NCBI RefSeq assembly: GCF_026340975.1
Contig: NZ_JAPEOS010000001.1
Coordinates: 3,939,001-4,003,000, forward strand
Source: Streptomyces sp. NBC_01214
Lineage (GTDB): Bacteria; Actinomycetota; Actinomycetes; Streptomycetales; Streptomycetaceae
DNA length: 64,000 nt
Reading direction: 5' to 3'
Positions 41,600 to 49,511 of the stretch are shown piece by piece. The notes under the pieces were generated by a model. The model saw only the letters and a program-made list of their open reading frames with translations. It made no database searches and had not been told where the DNA came from. The stretch's first letter is position 1, and every line of letters begins with the position of its first letter. The position numbers and the translations under genes are program-made.

Positions 41600-42676
41600 A
41601 TGTCGACCCTGCGCGTCACCGCCGAAGAACTGACCGTCCACGAGCACCCGAACGCGGATGCGCTGGAACTGGCCCAGGTGGGCCTGTACCGCGCCGTGAT
41701 CGCCAAGGGTGCCTACCGCACGGGAGAGTTCGCGGTCTACATCCCCGAACAGGCCGTGCTGCCGGCGGATCTGATCGAGGAGCTCGGCCTCACCGGGCGG
41801 CTCGCGGGCGGTTCCGCCGACCGGGTCAAGGCGGTCCGGCTGCGCGGCGAACTCTCGCAAGGACTGGTGTGCAGGCCGCGCGTGCTCGCCGATGTGGACC
41901 TGGCGCAGGCGGCCAAGGAAGGGACGGACTTCGCGGAGCTGCTCGGCATCACCAAATGGGCCCCGCCGATACCCACGACCATGAACGGCGACGTCGAAGC
42001 CGCGGCCGACCTCATGCCGTGGGTCGACATCGAGAACCTCCAGCGCTACCCGCACATCTTCGAGCCCGACGAGCCGGTCGTCCTCACCGAAAAACTGCAC
42101 GGCACCGCCTGCCTGTTCACGTACGTGGCCGAGGGCGAGCGGTCCTACGTCTCCTCCAAGGGGTTCGGCTCGAAGGGGCTGGCGCTCAAGGAGGACGAGC
42201 GCAACCTCTACTGGCGGGCCGTACGCGGGCACCGCGTGGCGGAGGTCGCGGCGGCCCTGGCCGACCGCCTCGGGGCGTCCCGGGTCGGGATCTTCGGTGA
42301 GGTGTACGGCAAGGGCGTCCAGGACCTCTCGTACGGGACCGACGTCCGTACCGCCGACGCGCCACCCGGATACGCCGTCTTCGACGTCTCCGCCGAGATC
42401 GACGGGCACACGCGCTGGCTGGACCCGGCCGCCGTCCTGACGGACGGTGAGCTTCCGCTGGTACCGCGGCTGTACGAGGGCCCGTACGACCTCGACACCG
42501 TGCTGGAGCTGGCGAGCGGCCGCGAGACCGTCTCCGGGAAGGCGGTGCACCTGCGGGAGGGCGTCGTCATCCGGCCGGCGGCGGAACGGTACAGCCCGGT
42601 CGTGGGCGGCCGCGCCATCGCCAAGGCGGTCAGCCCGGCGTACCTGACCCGCAAGGGCGGCACCGAGTACGAGTGA
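41600..42676 (+). CDS. ATP-dependent RNA ligase, DraRnl (Rnl5) type
   Basis: 358 residues. An N-terminal OB-like domain (about 1-150) precedes the nucleotidyltransferase core: motif I TEKLHGTA with adenylation Lys165, motif III IFGEVYG (231-237), motif IV LREGVVIRP (318-326) and motif V AKAVSPAYL with Lys342. This N-terminal OB plus core order is that of Deinococcus DraRnl, which seals nicks next to a 3'-OH RNA strand. It acts on broken RNA in the cytoplasm. ATG 41600 has GGAG upstream. A second RNA ligase and end-processing enzymes lie 3-6 kb away. A hairpin terminator follows. Confidence 0.9.
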   Translation: MSTLRVTAEELTVHEHPNADALELAQVGLYRAVIAKGAYRTGEFAVYIPEQAVLPADLIEELGLTGRLAGGSADRVKAVRLRGELSQGLVCRPRVLADVDLAQAAKEGTDFAELLGITKWAPPIPTTMNGDVEAAADLMPWVDIENLQRYPHIFEPDEPVVLTEKLHGTACLFTYVAEGERSYVSSKGFGSKGLALKEDERNLYWRAVRGHRVAEVAAALADRLGASRVGIFGEVYGKGVQDLSYGTDVRTADAPPGYAVFDVSAEIDGHTRWLDPAAVLTDGELPLVPRLYEGPYDLDTVLELASGRETVSGKAVHLREGVVIRPAAERYSPVVGGRAIAKAVSPAYLTRKGGTEYE

Positions 42677-42681
42677 GCACG

Positions 42682-42740
42682 CGGCAGCGCGCTGCCGTGT
42701 CGCGCCGTGTCGCGCCGAGCCGTGTCGCGCCGTGTCGCGC
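42682..42740. repeat. 16-bp palindrome followed by 10-bp tandem repeats
   Basis: A perfect 16-bp palindrome (42682-42697) runs into CGTGTCGCGC at 42696, 42706, 42721 and 42731, with a 5-nt break in the middle. It lies between the RNA ligase stop and its terminator. Confidence 0.75.
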
Positions 42741-42746
42741 CGCGCC

Positions 42747-42775
42747 GCGCCCGCCCCGCTTCGTGGGGCGGGCGC
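42747..42775 (+). terminator. Hairpin terminator after RNA ligase gene
   Basis: An 11-bp perfect GC stem (42747-42757 with 42765-42775) with a 7-nt loop GCTTCGT. Confidence 0.8.
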
Positions 42776-42835
42776 TTCGTGCATGGTGGGATGGGCCGGG
42801 GGCGGGTTCCACCAGCACACGGAGAGGTCGGGTAC

Positions 42836-43786
42836 ATGTCCCAGTCGGGCCGGAGCAGCCAGGAAACCATGCGGGCGATGGCGTACGAGACGTACGGCGG
42901 GACGGAGGTGCTCTCCGAGACCCGGTTGCCGATGCCCAAGGTCGGACCCGGTGAGGTCCTCGTCCGGGTCAAGTGCGCCGCCGTCAACCCCGTCGACTGG
43001 AAGATCATGGCGGGCGGGCTCGACCCCCTGATGGACGTGGTCTACCCGGTGGTCCCGGGCTGGGACGTGGCCGGCACCGTCGAGCGGGTCGGCATCGACA
43101 CCCCCGAATACGCCGAGGGCGACGAGGTCATCGCGTACGCCCGCAAGGACTACGTGCACGGCGGGACCTTCGCCGAGTTCGTCACCGTGCCCGTGCGCGC
43201 CCTCGCGCACAAGCCGACCTCCCTCACCTGGGCCGAGGCCGCCGGCCTCCCGCTCGCCGGGCTCACCGCCTACCAGCTGCTCACCCGCCTGGGCACCGGC
43301 AAGGACGACACCGTCCTCATCCACGGCGCGGCGGGCGGTGTCGGCTCCTTCGGCGTGCAGATCGCCCGCGCACTGGGCGCCCGGGTCATCGGCACCGCCT
43401 CCCCGCGCAACCACGACCGGGTGCGCGAACTCGGCGCCGAACCCATCGAGTACGGGGACGGGCTCGCCGCGCGCGTGCGGGCCCTCGTACCCGACGGCCC
43501 CACGGTCGTCGCGGACTTCGTCGGCGGCGTCGGCGCCGTCACCCGGGAGGTGCTCCACGACGACGGCCGGCACGCCTCCATCGCCGACCCCAGTGTGCTC
43601 GGCGCGGGCGGCGAGTGGATGTGGGTCCGCCCGGTCGGCAGCGACCTGGCCGAACTGGGGCGGCTCGCCGACAGCGGACAGCTGAAGGTACCGGTCGCCA
43701 CGACGTTCCCGCTGGGCGAGCTGGCGGCCGCCTTCGAGCTGAGCCAGGGAGGTCACACGGCAGGGAAGATCATCATCGAGATCTGA
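42836..43786 (+). CDS. NADP-dependent medium-chain dehydrogenase (quinone oxidoreductase type)
   Basis: 316 residues of the zinc-independent MDR class: PMPKVGPGEVLVRVKCAAVN, PVVPGWDVAGTVERVG, the nucleotide loop HGAAGGVGSFGVQIARALGA, and the final HTAGKIIIEI. No catalytic zinc Cys/His set is visible, as expected for quinone oxidoreductase-like enzymes. GGAGAGG lies 9 nt before ATG 42836. It separates the DraRnl gene from the rest of the RNA-repair genes and has no evident link to them. Confidence 0.92.
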   Translation: MSQSGRSSQETMRAMAYETYGGTEVLSETRLPMPKVGPGEVLVRVKCAAVNPVDWKIMAGGLDPLMDVVYPVVPGWDVAGTVERVGIDTPEYAEGDEVIAYARKDYVHGGTFAEFVTVPVRALAHKPTSLTWAEAAGLPLAGLTAYQLLTRLGTGKDDTVLIHGAAGGVGSFGVQIARALGARVIGTASPRNHDRVRELGAEPIEYGDGLAARVRALVPDGPTVVADFVGGVGAVTREVLHDDGRHASIADPSVLGAGGEWMWVRPVGSDLAELGRLADSGQLKVPVATTFPLGELAAAFELSQGGHTAGKIIIEI

Positions 43787-43870
43787 CCCCCGTGCGCCCA
43801 CGACCCACGACCCACGACCCGCAACGTCTGACCCACCACGCCTGAGCCACGGCCCCTGACCGCTCACTCC

Positions 43871-45268
43871 TCACACCTGGTCGGGTACCTCACCGCCGGC
43901 CGCCCAGGAGACCTCGACCCCCGCCAGGCCGGTCCGCCAGGGGCCGGCCAGGGCGGCCAGGCGCGCCGCGTCGGGCGGAGCGGCGCCGAGGCCGATCGCG
44001 TAGCGGGCCAGGGCCGGGTCCGACTCGAAGGGCCGGGGCCAGGCGTGCGCGTCCGTGACACCGGCCTCCTCCAGCGCGCCGAGCAGGGCCCGCAGTCGCC
44101 CGCGCACCCGGCCCAGGGTCTCCTCGAACTCCGCCCCGGGGGCCGTCCGTACGGTCACCACCGCCCAGGCGGCGTGCCGACGGTGCAACGACGGTGGCCC
44201 CGGGGCCCACACGGAGTCCGCCGGACCGGACTCCAACAGCTCCCAGGCCGCGTACAACTCCTGGACCAGCAGGTCGCGCAGGCCCGGCCCGACCTGGGCC
44301 GTGCAGCTGCGCACCGGCTCCGACGGGGTGAGGACCGTGACCGCGTCCGGCCCGCCCTCCGCCGCGCCCGGGCCCGCCGCCGACAGCGAGACGGGCGTCC
44401 GCCAGTCCCAGGCGGCCCACTTGCCGAAGAACTCGCGCAGCAGGGCGTCGGGTGGCAGCGCCCCGACCTCCTCCACCGTGCGCGCCGCGAGCACCGCCCA
44501 GGCCAGTCCGGGCAGTCCGCCGAACGGCGCCGAGTCCAGCCCGCGGGCCCGCGCCCACGCCTTCACCCGCCGCGCCAGCCCGGCGAACGCGGCCTGCCGC
44601 TGCGCACCCACCCCCTCCCGCACGGCATCGGCGTCGCTGACCGCGCTCAGCGCGAGCGCGGCCGCCTCGCCCAGCTCCGCCCGCCCTGCCACTGCGTACG
44701 CCGGATCCAGGTCGCCGGTGGCCACCGCGACCAGATCCACCGACAGCCCGCCGACGCGGAACCGCAGTCCCGGTACCCGCGCCCCCGTCACCTCGCGCAG
44801 CCGCCCCGCCTCCGGCAGCGCCGCCGCCACCCGGTCCCGTACGAGGGCCACATCGCCCGGACCGGGCAGCACCGCCACGAGGTCCAGGTCGGACTCCGGC
44901 AGTGCACAGCCCATGCGGCGCGACCCGGCCACGTGCACCTGCGCGTCGCCCAGGGCCGCCCGGACGCGCGCGGTGACCGACCCGGCGGCTTCCTCCCGGT
45001 CCGCGGCCTCCTCCCGGACCGCGGGCCCGGGCCGGTCCGCGGTCTCCGGCCGGTCCGAGCCCTCCGGCTCCCAACGGACCTCGCCCGTCCCCAGCGCCAC
45101 CGTCGCCCGGACTCGCATCGGCCCGTCCCCGCGCCGCGAGAGCACGGCCAGCTCCCCGACCCGCGCGGCCACCGGGCCGCCGAGCCGGGCCGTGAAGGCC
45201 GCGACCGCGCGCTGCGGGTCCCGGCTGCGCCCCAGCGTCAGATGAGGGGTGTAGCCCTGGTGATCACC
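43871..45268 (-). pseudogene. C-terminal part of RNA-repair protein: 2H end and eukaryote-like poly(A) polymerase, out of frame
   Basis: About 465 codons continuing the 45264-46769 gene in another frame. It opens with GDHQGYTPHLTLGRS, whose HLT is the second H-x-T motif of a 2H phosphoesterase; the first is in the upstream ORF. Next is a pol-beta-type nucleotidyltransferase: AGSRRMGCALPESDLDLVAV, and a third Asp in LSVDLVAV. Then follows a segment strongly like the central domain of eukaryotic poly(A) polymerase (LARRVKAWARARGLDSAPFG, LPGLAWAVLAARTVEEVG, FFGKWAAWDW, VLTPSEPV). It would add nucleotides to RNA 3' ends. No own start or Shine-Dalgarno fits the full segment, so it needs a frameshift or the base call is wrong. 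Confidence 0.75.
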
Positions 45269-46769
45269 CGTACGTCCCCGACAGCCGTGGGAACCGCTCC
45301 GCCAGGGCGCGCCGGAGCTCCTGCCACGGCGCCTCACCGGAGGCGGCCGGGGCCAGCCAGACCGTGGCGTCCTCACGGTGCCCGAAGCTGTGCACACCCT
45401 CCAACCGGACGGGGAACGGCCCGGTCGCGGCGGCCGCCTCGGCCAGGAGCGGCACCGCATCGACGAAGGAGGACTCCGGGACGAAGCCGAAGAGCAGGTT
45501 CACGTGCGCCGGCCAGCGTCCGGCCTGCGGGTCGAGTTCGCGGCGCAGCTCCCGTACCGCCTCCGGCAGGGCCGGCGGCAGCCATGCCACCGCCGTCCGT
45601 GCCGTCGCCGGTACGTCGAGGCGCGCGGGCGCACCGCCCCGCTCCCCGAACTCCACCGTCGCCTCCACCCCGAAGTGGTCGGAGATGAACAACCCCTCGG
45701 GGGCAGGTGAGTCGCCGCGGAGTGCGGCCCGGGCCACCCGCGCCGTCGTGGACCGCAGCAGGATCCGGTCCAGCCGGGCCGCCCGGCCCGACAGCGAGCC
45801 CACCGCGGCCAGCGGATTGGCCACCGGGTCGAAGGTCGGCGTGTCGTCCGTCGCCCCGTGCACGTCGCTCCAGGCGTCCCGCATGCCGAGTGCGGCCGCG
45901 GGCCCCCGGGCGCCGTGGCGGCCGTCGTTGAAGTCGCCCAGCAGCGCCACCCCGGCCTCGACGCCGCCCAGCCCCTCGGCGAGCCGCGCCAGTTCGGCCT
46001 CCCGCCGGACGTCGCCGTTCTCGGTGTGGTCGCTGGTCAGGTGGGTGTTCGCGAGGACCAGGGGCCCGGCCGCGGTGTCCACCGTGACGGCGGTGACCGC
46101 CTTGTGCGGGCGGAACAGGTGCATCCCCGCCTCCCGCACCGGCAGCCGGCTGAGCAGCAGCAGCCCGCACTCGGCGACGTCCCGGCCGCCCGGATCCGTA
46201 CCGAGGGTGTACGAGGCCCGCACCCACGGCGCCGCCAGCAGCATCCCGAGCAGCTCGGGTTCGACCTCCTGTAGCGCGATGACGTCGGCATCGGCGGCCG
46301 CGAGATCGGCCAGCAGCAGCGGCCTGCGCCGGGCGGTGGAGATGCGCGGGGCGTCGTACCGGTCCCAGAGCGTGTTCCAGGTCAGCAGCCGCACCGAGGC
46401 GGGCGCGGCAGCGGCCGCGCCGCCGCCGGGCACCGGCTCGGCGGGCCGCCAGGCGCCGCCGCCCGCCGGGTCCCACGCATGGGGGGTCCGGGCGGTGAAG
46501 AACGGGGCCCGCAGCAGCCGCGGATCGCGGACCCGGCCCGCCGCGGTGACATCGATCCGGTCCACGCCCGTGGCGCGGTCCCACACCAGCTCGCCGTCCG
46601 CCTCGACGAACAGCACCCGGTGCCAGGGGATGTCGCCGCCCGGCACGAAGGAGGGCAGCGGGATCCGCTTCGGTGCCGCCCCGCGCTGGAGCAGTCCGAG
46701 CACGAACCGGGCCGGATCGAACCGGGAGTCCCAGCGGACCTGGTGGTAGAGCTCCTCGCTGGTACGCAT
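45264..46769 (-). CDS. RNA-repair protein, N-terminal part: MJ1316 (DUF504), EEP phosphatase and 2H domain
   Basis: 501 residues. Residues 1-85 match the MJ1316/DUF504 RNA-repair domain (LYHQVRWDSRFDPARFVLGL, IPWHRVLFVEADGELVWDR). Residues 125-375 form an endonuclease/exonuclease/phosphatase domain with Asn132 in TWNTLWDRYD, Glu168 in LQEVE, GDFND (278-282) and SDHFG (363-367). Residues about 390-501 begin a 2H (LigT-like) phosphodiesterase with HVN at 422-424, but the second 2H motif lies in another frame after a one-base shift near 45267-45293. The TGATG overlap with the ligase-kinase gene couples translation. Together they would trim and reseal cleaved RNA. If unshifted the protein would be about 965 residues. 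Confidence 0.85.
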   Translation of the reverse strand: MRTSEELYHQVRWDSRFDPARFVLGLLQRGAAPKRIPLPSFVPGGDIPWHRVLFVEADGELVWDRATGVDRIDVTAAGRVRDPRLLRAPFFTARTPHAWDPAGGGAWRPAEPVPGGGAAAAAPASVRLLTWNTLWDRYDAPRISTARRRPLLLADLAAADADVIALQEVEPELLGMLLAAPWVRASYTLGTDPGGRDVAECGLLLLSRLPVREAGMHLFRPHKAVTAVTVDTAAGPLVLANTHLTSDHTENGDVRREAELARLAEGLGGVEAGVALLGDFNDGRHGARGPAAALGMRDAWSDVHGATDDTPTFDPVANPLAAVGSLSGRAARLDRILLRSTTARVARAALRGDSPAPEGLFISDHFGVEATVEFGERGGAPARLDVPATARTAVAWLPPALPEAVRELRRELDPQAGRWPAHVNLLFGFVPESSFVDAVPLLAEAAAATGPFPVRLEGVHSFGHREDATVWLAPAASGEAPWQELRRALAERFPRLSGTYG

Positions 46770-48577
46770 CAGTGCGCTCCCCGTCCTCGTCCCTGTCCGT
46801 GCCCTCGTCCCCGCCCCGTGCCGGCGGAGCCGCCCGCGAGGCCGCCCGCCGTGTCCTCGACGACCCCGGCCGCACCGATGTACCACGTCCGGTGCGCCTG
46901 ACCGGCGTACGGCGGGCTGAACCGGTGCACCTGCGAGGCGAGCACCTGCGGCGGCACCGGATGCGGGCGCACGCCGTTGCGCCGCACCAGCTCCGCCTCC
47001 TCCACGAGCACCACGGCGTGGGTGACCAGCGCGTCGCGGCGCCGTGCGACCGAGCCTGCCAGGCCGCGCTGCTGGTCGGTGAGCGAGGTGGCGTCCCACA
47101 CCACGGTCCCGCCGCGGGCCAAGGCCGCGTCGAGCCGGTCCAGGCCCTCGCCCAACACCTCTGCGTTGGCCCCCTGGTCCGCACGGGACCCCCGGGCCGT
47201 GCGCAGATCGTCCAGACTGACGTACACGTCCACCCCGGGCAGTTCGCGGCCGAAGGTGCTCTTCCCGCTGCCCGAAGGTCCGCACAGCTGCACCAGCCGG
47301 GGGAACGTTCCCTCGCGCCACTGCCACGTCGCCGCCACGGCTTCCTCCACCACGGAACCCGAGATCGTGCCCCGTGCGAAGGCCCGCCGCGCCTCGGCCC
47401 AGCAGCGGTCCGCGGCCTCCGTGCCCAGCCCGGCGAGCGCCTCGCGCAGCCCGGCCCGCAGGGCCTCCAACGGATCCGGGCCGAGCAATCCGGCCTCCTC
47501 GGCGCACAGCGCGGACCATTCCGTGCACTCCCGCGCCTCGGGCCCGTCCGCCAGCGCCCCGGCGAGCGCGTGCAGCACGCCGAGATCGGCCGCAGCGGCC
47601 ATCCGGACCAGCCCGGCCCGCCGGTCCTCGTCCGGGAACGGCCGTTGCAGGTACGGGTACAGCCCCACCAGATCGGCGACCCGTCGCGCGAGCCCCATTC
47701 CGGCCGGGCCCGCAGCGATCCGCGCCGCGATCCGGGCCCGCGGCTCGCGGTGGAGCACGGCCGCCAGGACACCGGCCAGCCGGTCCTCCCCGGTCCGCCC
47801 CGCCCCGTCGATCCGGGCCGCGACCTCGGCGACCTCGTCCGCGTCGGCGGCCCCGGTGCTGTCGGCGGCTGCGGTGGCATCGGTCCCGCTCATCCCGAGG
47901 GCGGCGGACAGCCCGGGCACATCGACCTCGGCCCCCGAGCGCACCGCCCACAACGGGGCCGTCGGCCCGAGCCCGTTCGGCACGACCTGCGCGAACATCC
48001 AGTGCGTACTCGTCTGCACGTGGCCGCCCCGCACCCACTTGGCCACGCACCGGCCGAAGTCCTCGCGCGCGAAACCGGCCGCCGTGCGCACGACGTACCC
48101 CTCCTGGCGCGTCGTGTCGAGCTTCAGCTTGCGCAGCGCGCGCTCGTCGAAGGTGCCCCGCCACAGCACGCGCGGGGTGGGAACGCCCAGGCCGCGCAGG
48201 AACCGTACGGTCCGGTCCCAGTCCAGGCAGTGCTCCCCGTCCCACACCGAGAACCCGTAGAACCAGCTGTCCAGGTCCTCGTACGGGATCGAATGCCGGG
48301 CGTAGAGGTTCTCCCCGCACACCCGCCTCCCGGCCGGGATCCCCGGGCCGATGCGGCCCTGGAGGCCCTTGACCCAGGCCCGCGAGGGGTGGTGCGCCGA
48401 GTCGAGCGAGCGCGCGTGCAGTCCGTCCGCGTACAGGGTGGTGTTCTCCCCGTCGAGCTTCTCCGTCACCACGACCTCGCGCCCGGCCAACCCCGTCAGT
48501 CCGACGGCCCGGACGTCGTCCGCCGCCGCCCCGGGGGACCAGGGGAGGTGCGGCGTACGGGGATAGTGGATGCGCAT
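46769..48577 (-). CDS. RNA ligase-polynucleotide kinase fusion
   Basis: 602 residues. The N-terminal ligase (about 1-215) has motif I TEKLDGENT with Lys40, CGENLYARHSI (about 87-97), motif IV EGYVVR (159-164) and motif V KWV (180-182). A helical middle (about 220-420) has no clear motif. The C-terminal kinase (about 425-580) has the P-loop CGPSGSGKST (432-441) and YVSLDDLR, with WDATSLT near 494, like AAA_33/Pnkp-type kinases. The last residues are Gly/Arg-rich. It should phosphorylate RNA 5' ends and ligate them. GGAGCGG lies before ATG 48577. First gene of the coupled pair. Confidence 0.88.
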   Translation of the reverse strand: MRIHYPRTPHLPWSPGAAADDVRAVGLTGLAGREVVVTEKLDGENTTLYADGLHARSLDSAHHPSRAWVKGLQGRIGPGIPAGRRVCGENLYARHSIPYEDLDSWFYGFSVWDGEHCLDWDRTVRFLRGLGVPTPRVLWRGTFDERALRKLKLDTTRQEGYVVRTAAGFAREDFGRCVAKWVRGGHVQTSTHWMFAQVVPNGLGPTAPLWAVRSGAEVDVPGLSAALGMSGTDATAAADSTGAADADEVAEVAARIDGAGRTGEDRLAGVLAAVLHREPRARIAARIAAGPAGMGLARRVADLVGLYPYLQRPFPDEDRRAGLVRMAAAADLGVLHALAGALADGPEARECTEWSALCAEEAGLLGPDPLEALRAGLREALAGLGTEAADRCWAEARRAFARGTISGSVVEEAVAATWQWREGTFPRLVQLCGPSGSGKSTFGRELPGVDVYVSLDDLRTARGSRADQGANAEVLGEGLDRLDAALARGGTVVWDATSLTDQQRGLAGSVARRRDALVTHAVVLVEEAELVRRNGVRPHPVPPQVLASQVHRFSPPYAGQAHRTWYIGAAGVVEDTAGGLAGGSAGTGRGRGHGQGRGRGAH

Positions 48578-48684
48578 GGTCCGCTCCTGCTCGACATCGG
48601 GTGCCCCGTCACTGTAGGTAACCCGACCGGACGCATCCACCCAATAACACCGTCCGCACGCCTCGTGCACGCCCTCCCGGTCGC

Positions 48685-49374
48685 TCAGTGGGCGACGGTG
48701 AACCGTCGGCCCGCGTGCGCGTCGCGCTCGATCTCGTCGATCAGGGCGACGGCGAAGTCCTCCGTAGAGATCCGGCTCCGGCCCTCCTCGTCGACCACCA
48801 GGTCGTCGAGCCCCAGCCGGTACGTGCCCGTCCGCTCGCCCGGTGCGATCTGCGCGGGCGGGCTCAGACAGCTCCAGTGCACCTGCTCCACGGGCACGGT
48901 GCGCAGGAAGTCCAGGGCGTCGCCGTGGGCGCGCATCACCGCCAGGACGGCCGCCGGAGCGCCGGCCCCGTCCCGGACCAGCGGGCCGCCGGGGGTACGC
49001 AGCGACCCCGCCCCGCCGACGATGACCACCCGCGGCGCCGGAGCGTCCCCACCGAGCGACCGCACCCCGCCGATCAGCGACTTCGCGGCGGTCACCAGGT
49101 CGGTGGGGTCCCCGAGGCCGGGTCCGAAGGCGCTGACCACCACGTCGTGCCCGGCCGCCACCGCGGCCACCGACGCCGGATCGAGGACGTCGCCGCGCAC
49201 CACCACGATCGTCCCGGTCCCGGTCCCGGTCCTCGACCCCGTCCCGCTCACGGTGTCCGGGAGCCCGGCGGGATCGCGTACGACGGCCGTGACCTCGTAG
49301 CCGCGCCGGAGCGCTTCGCGCAGCACCCGGGTTCCGACGGTGCCGGTCGCGCCGAAGAGGGCGATCTTCGTCAT
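48685..49374 (-). CDS. NAD(P)-binding atypical SDR
   Basis: 229 residues with Rossmann motif ALFGATGTVGTRVLREAL (5-22) and VVSAFGP, VVIVGGAGSLRTP and WSCLSPP. This is the atypical SDR5/NAD_binding_10 class, often flavin or quinone-related reductases or epimerase-like; substrate unknown. A Gly/Thr/Ser repeat (SGTGSRTGTGTGT) in the second-strand loop comes from a 6-bp DNA repeat near 49210-49250. AGGGAG lies 8 nt before ATG 49374. Confidence 0.88.
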   Translation of the reverse strand: MTKIALFGATGTVGTRVLREALRRGYEVTAVVRDPAGLPDTVSGTGSRTGTGTGTIVVVRGDVLDPASVAAVAAGHDVVVSAFGPGLGDPTDLVTAAKSLIGGVRSLGGDAPAPRVVIVGGAGSLRTPGGPLVRDGAGAPAAVLAVMRAHGDALDFLRTVPVEQVHWSCLSPPAQIAPGERTGTYRLGLDDLVVDEEGRSRISTEDFAVALIDEIERDAHAGRRFTVAH

Positions 49375-49511
49375 GGCGACTCCCTGGGGGTGGAGGGCGG
49401 TACGGGCTCCGGTCGGGCCCCGTCCGGTCCATCCAAGCGAAACCGCCCGCCACCCCCGGGCAGCCGGGCCGGGGCCGGTCGGCTGAACCGGGCCCGGGGG
49501 TCGCGGGGCCG

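Noticed and set aside
45264..45295. Programmed ribosomal frameshift as the preferred explanation
   Set aside because: No strong slippery heptamer is visible and the homopolymers are short; a mutation or base-call error is simpler without other evidence.
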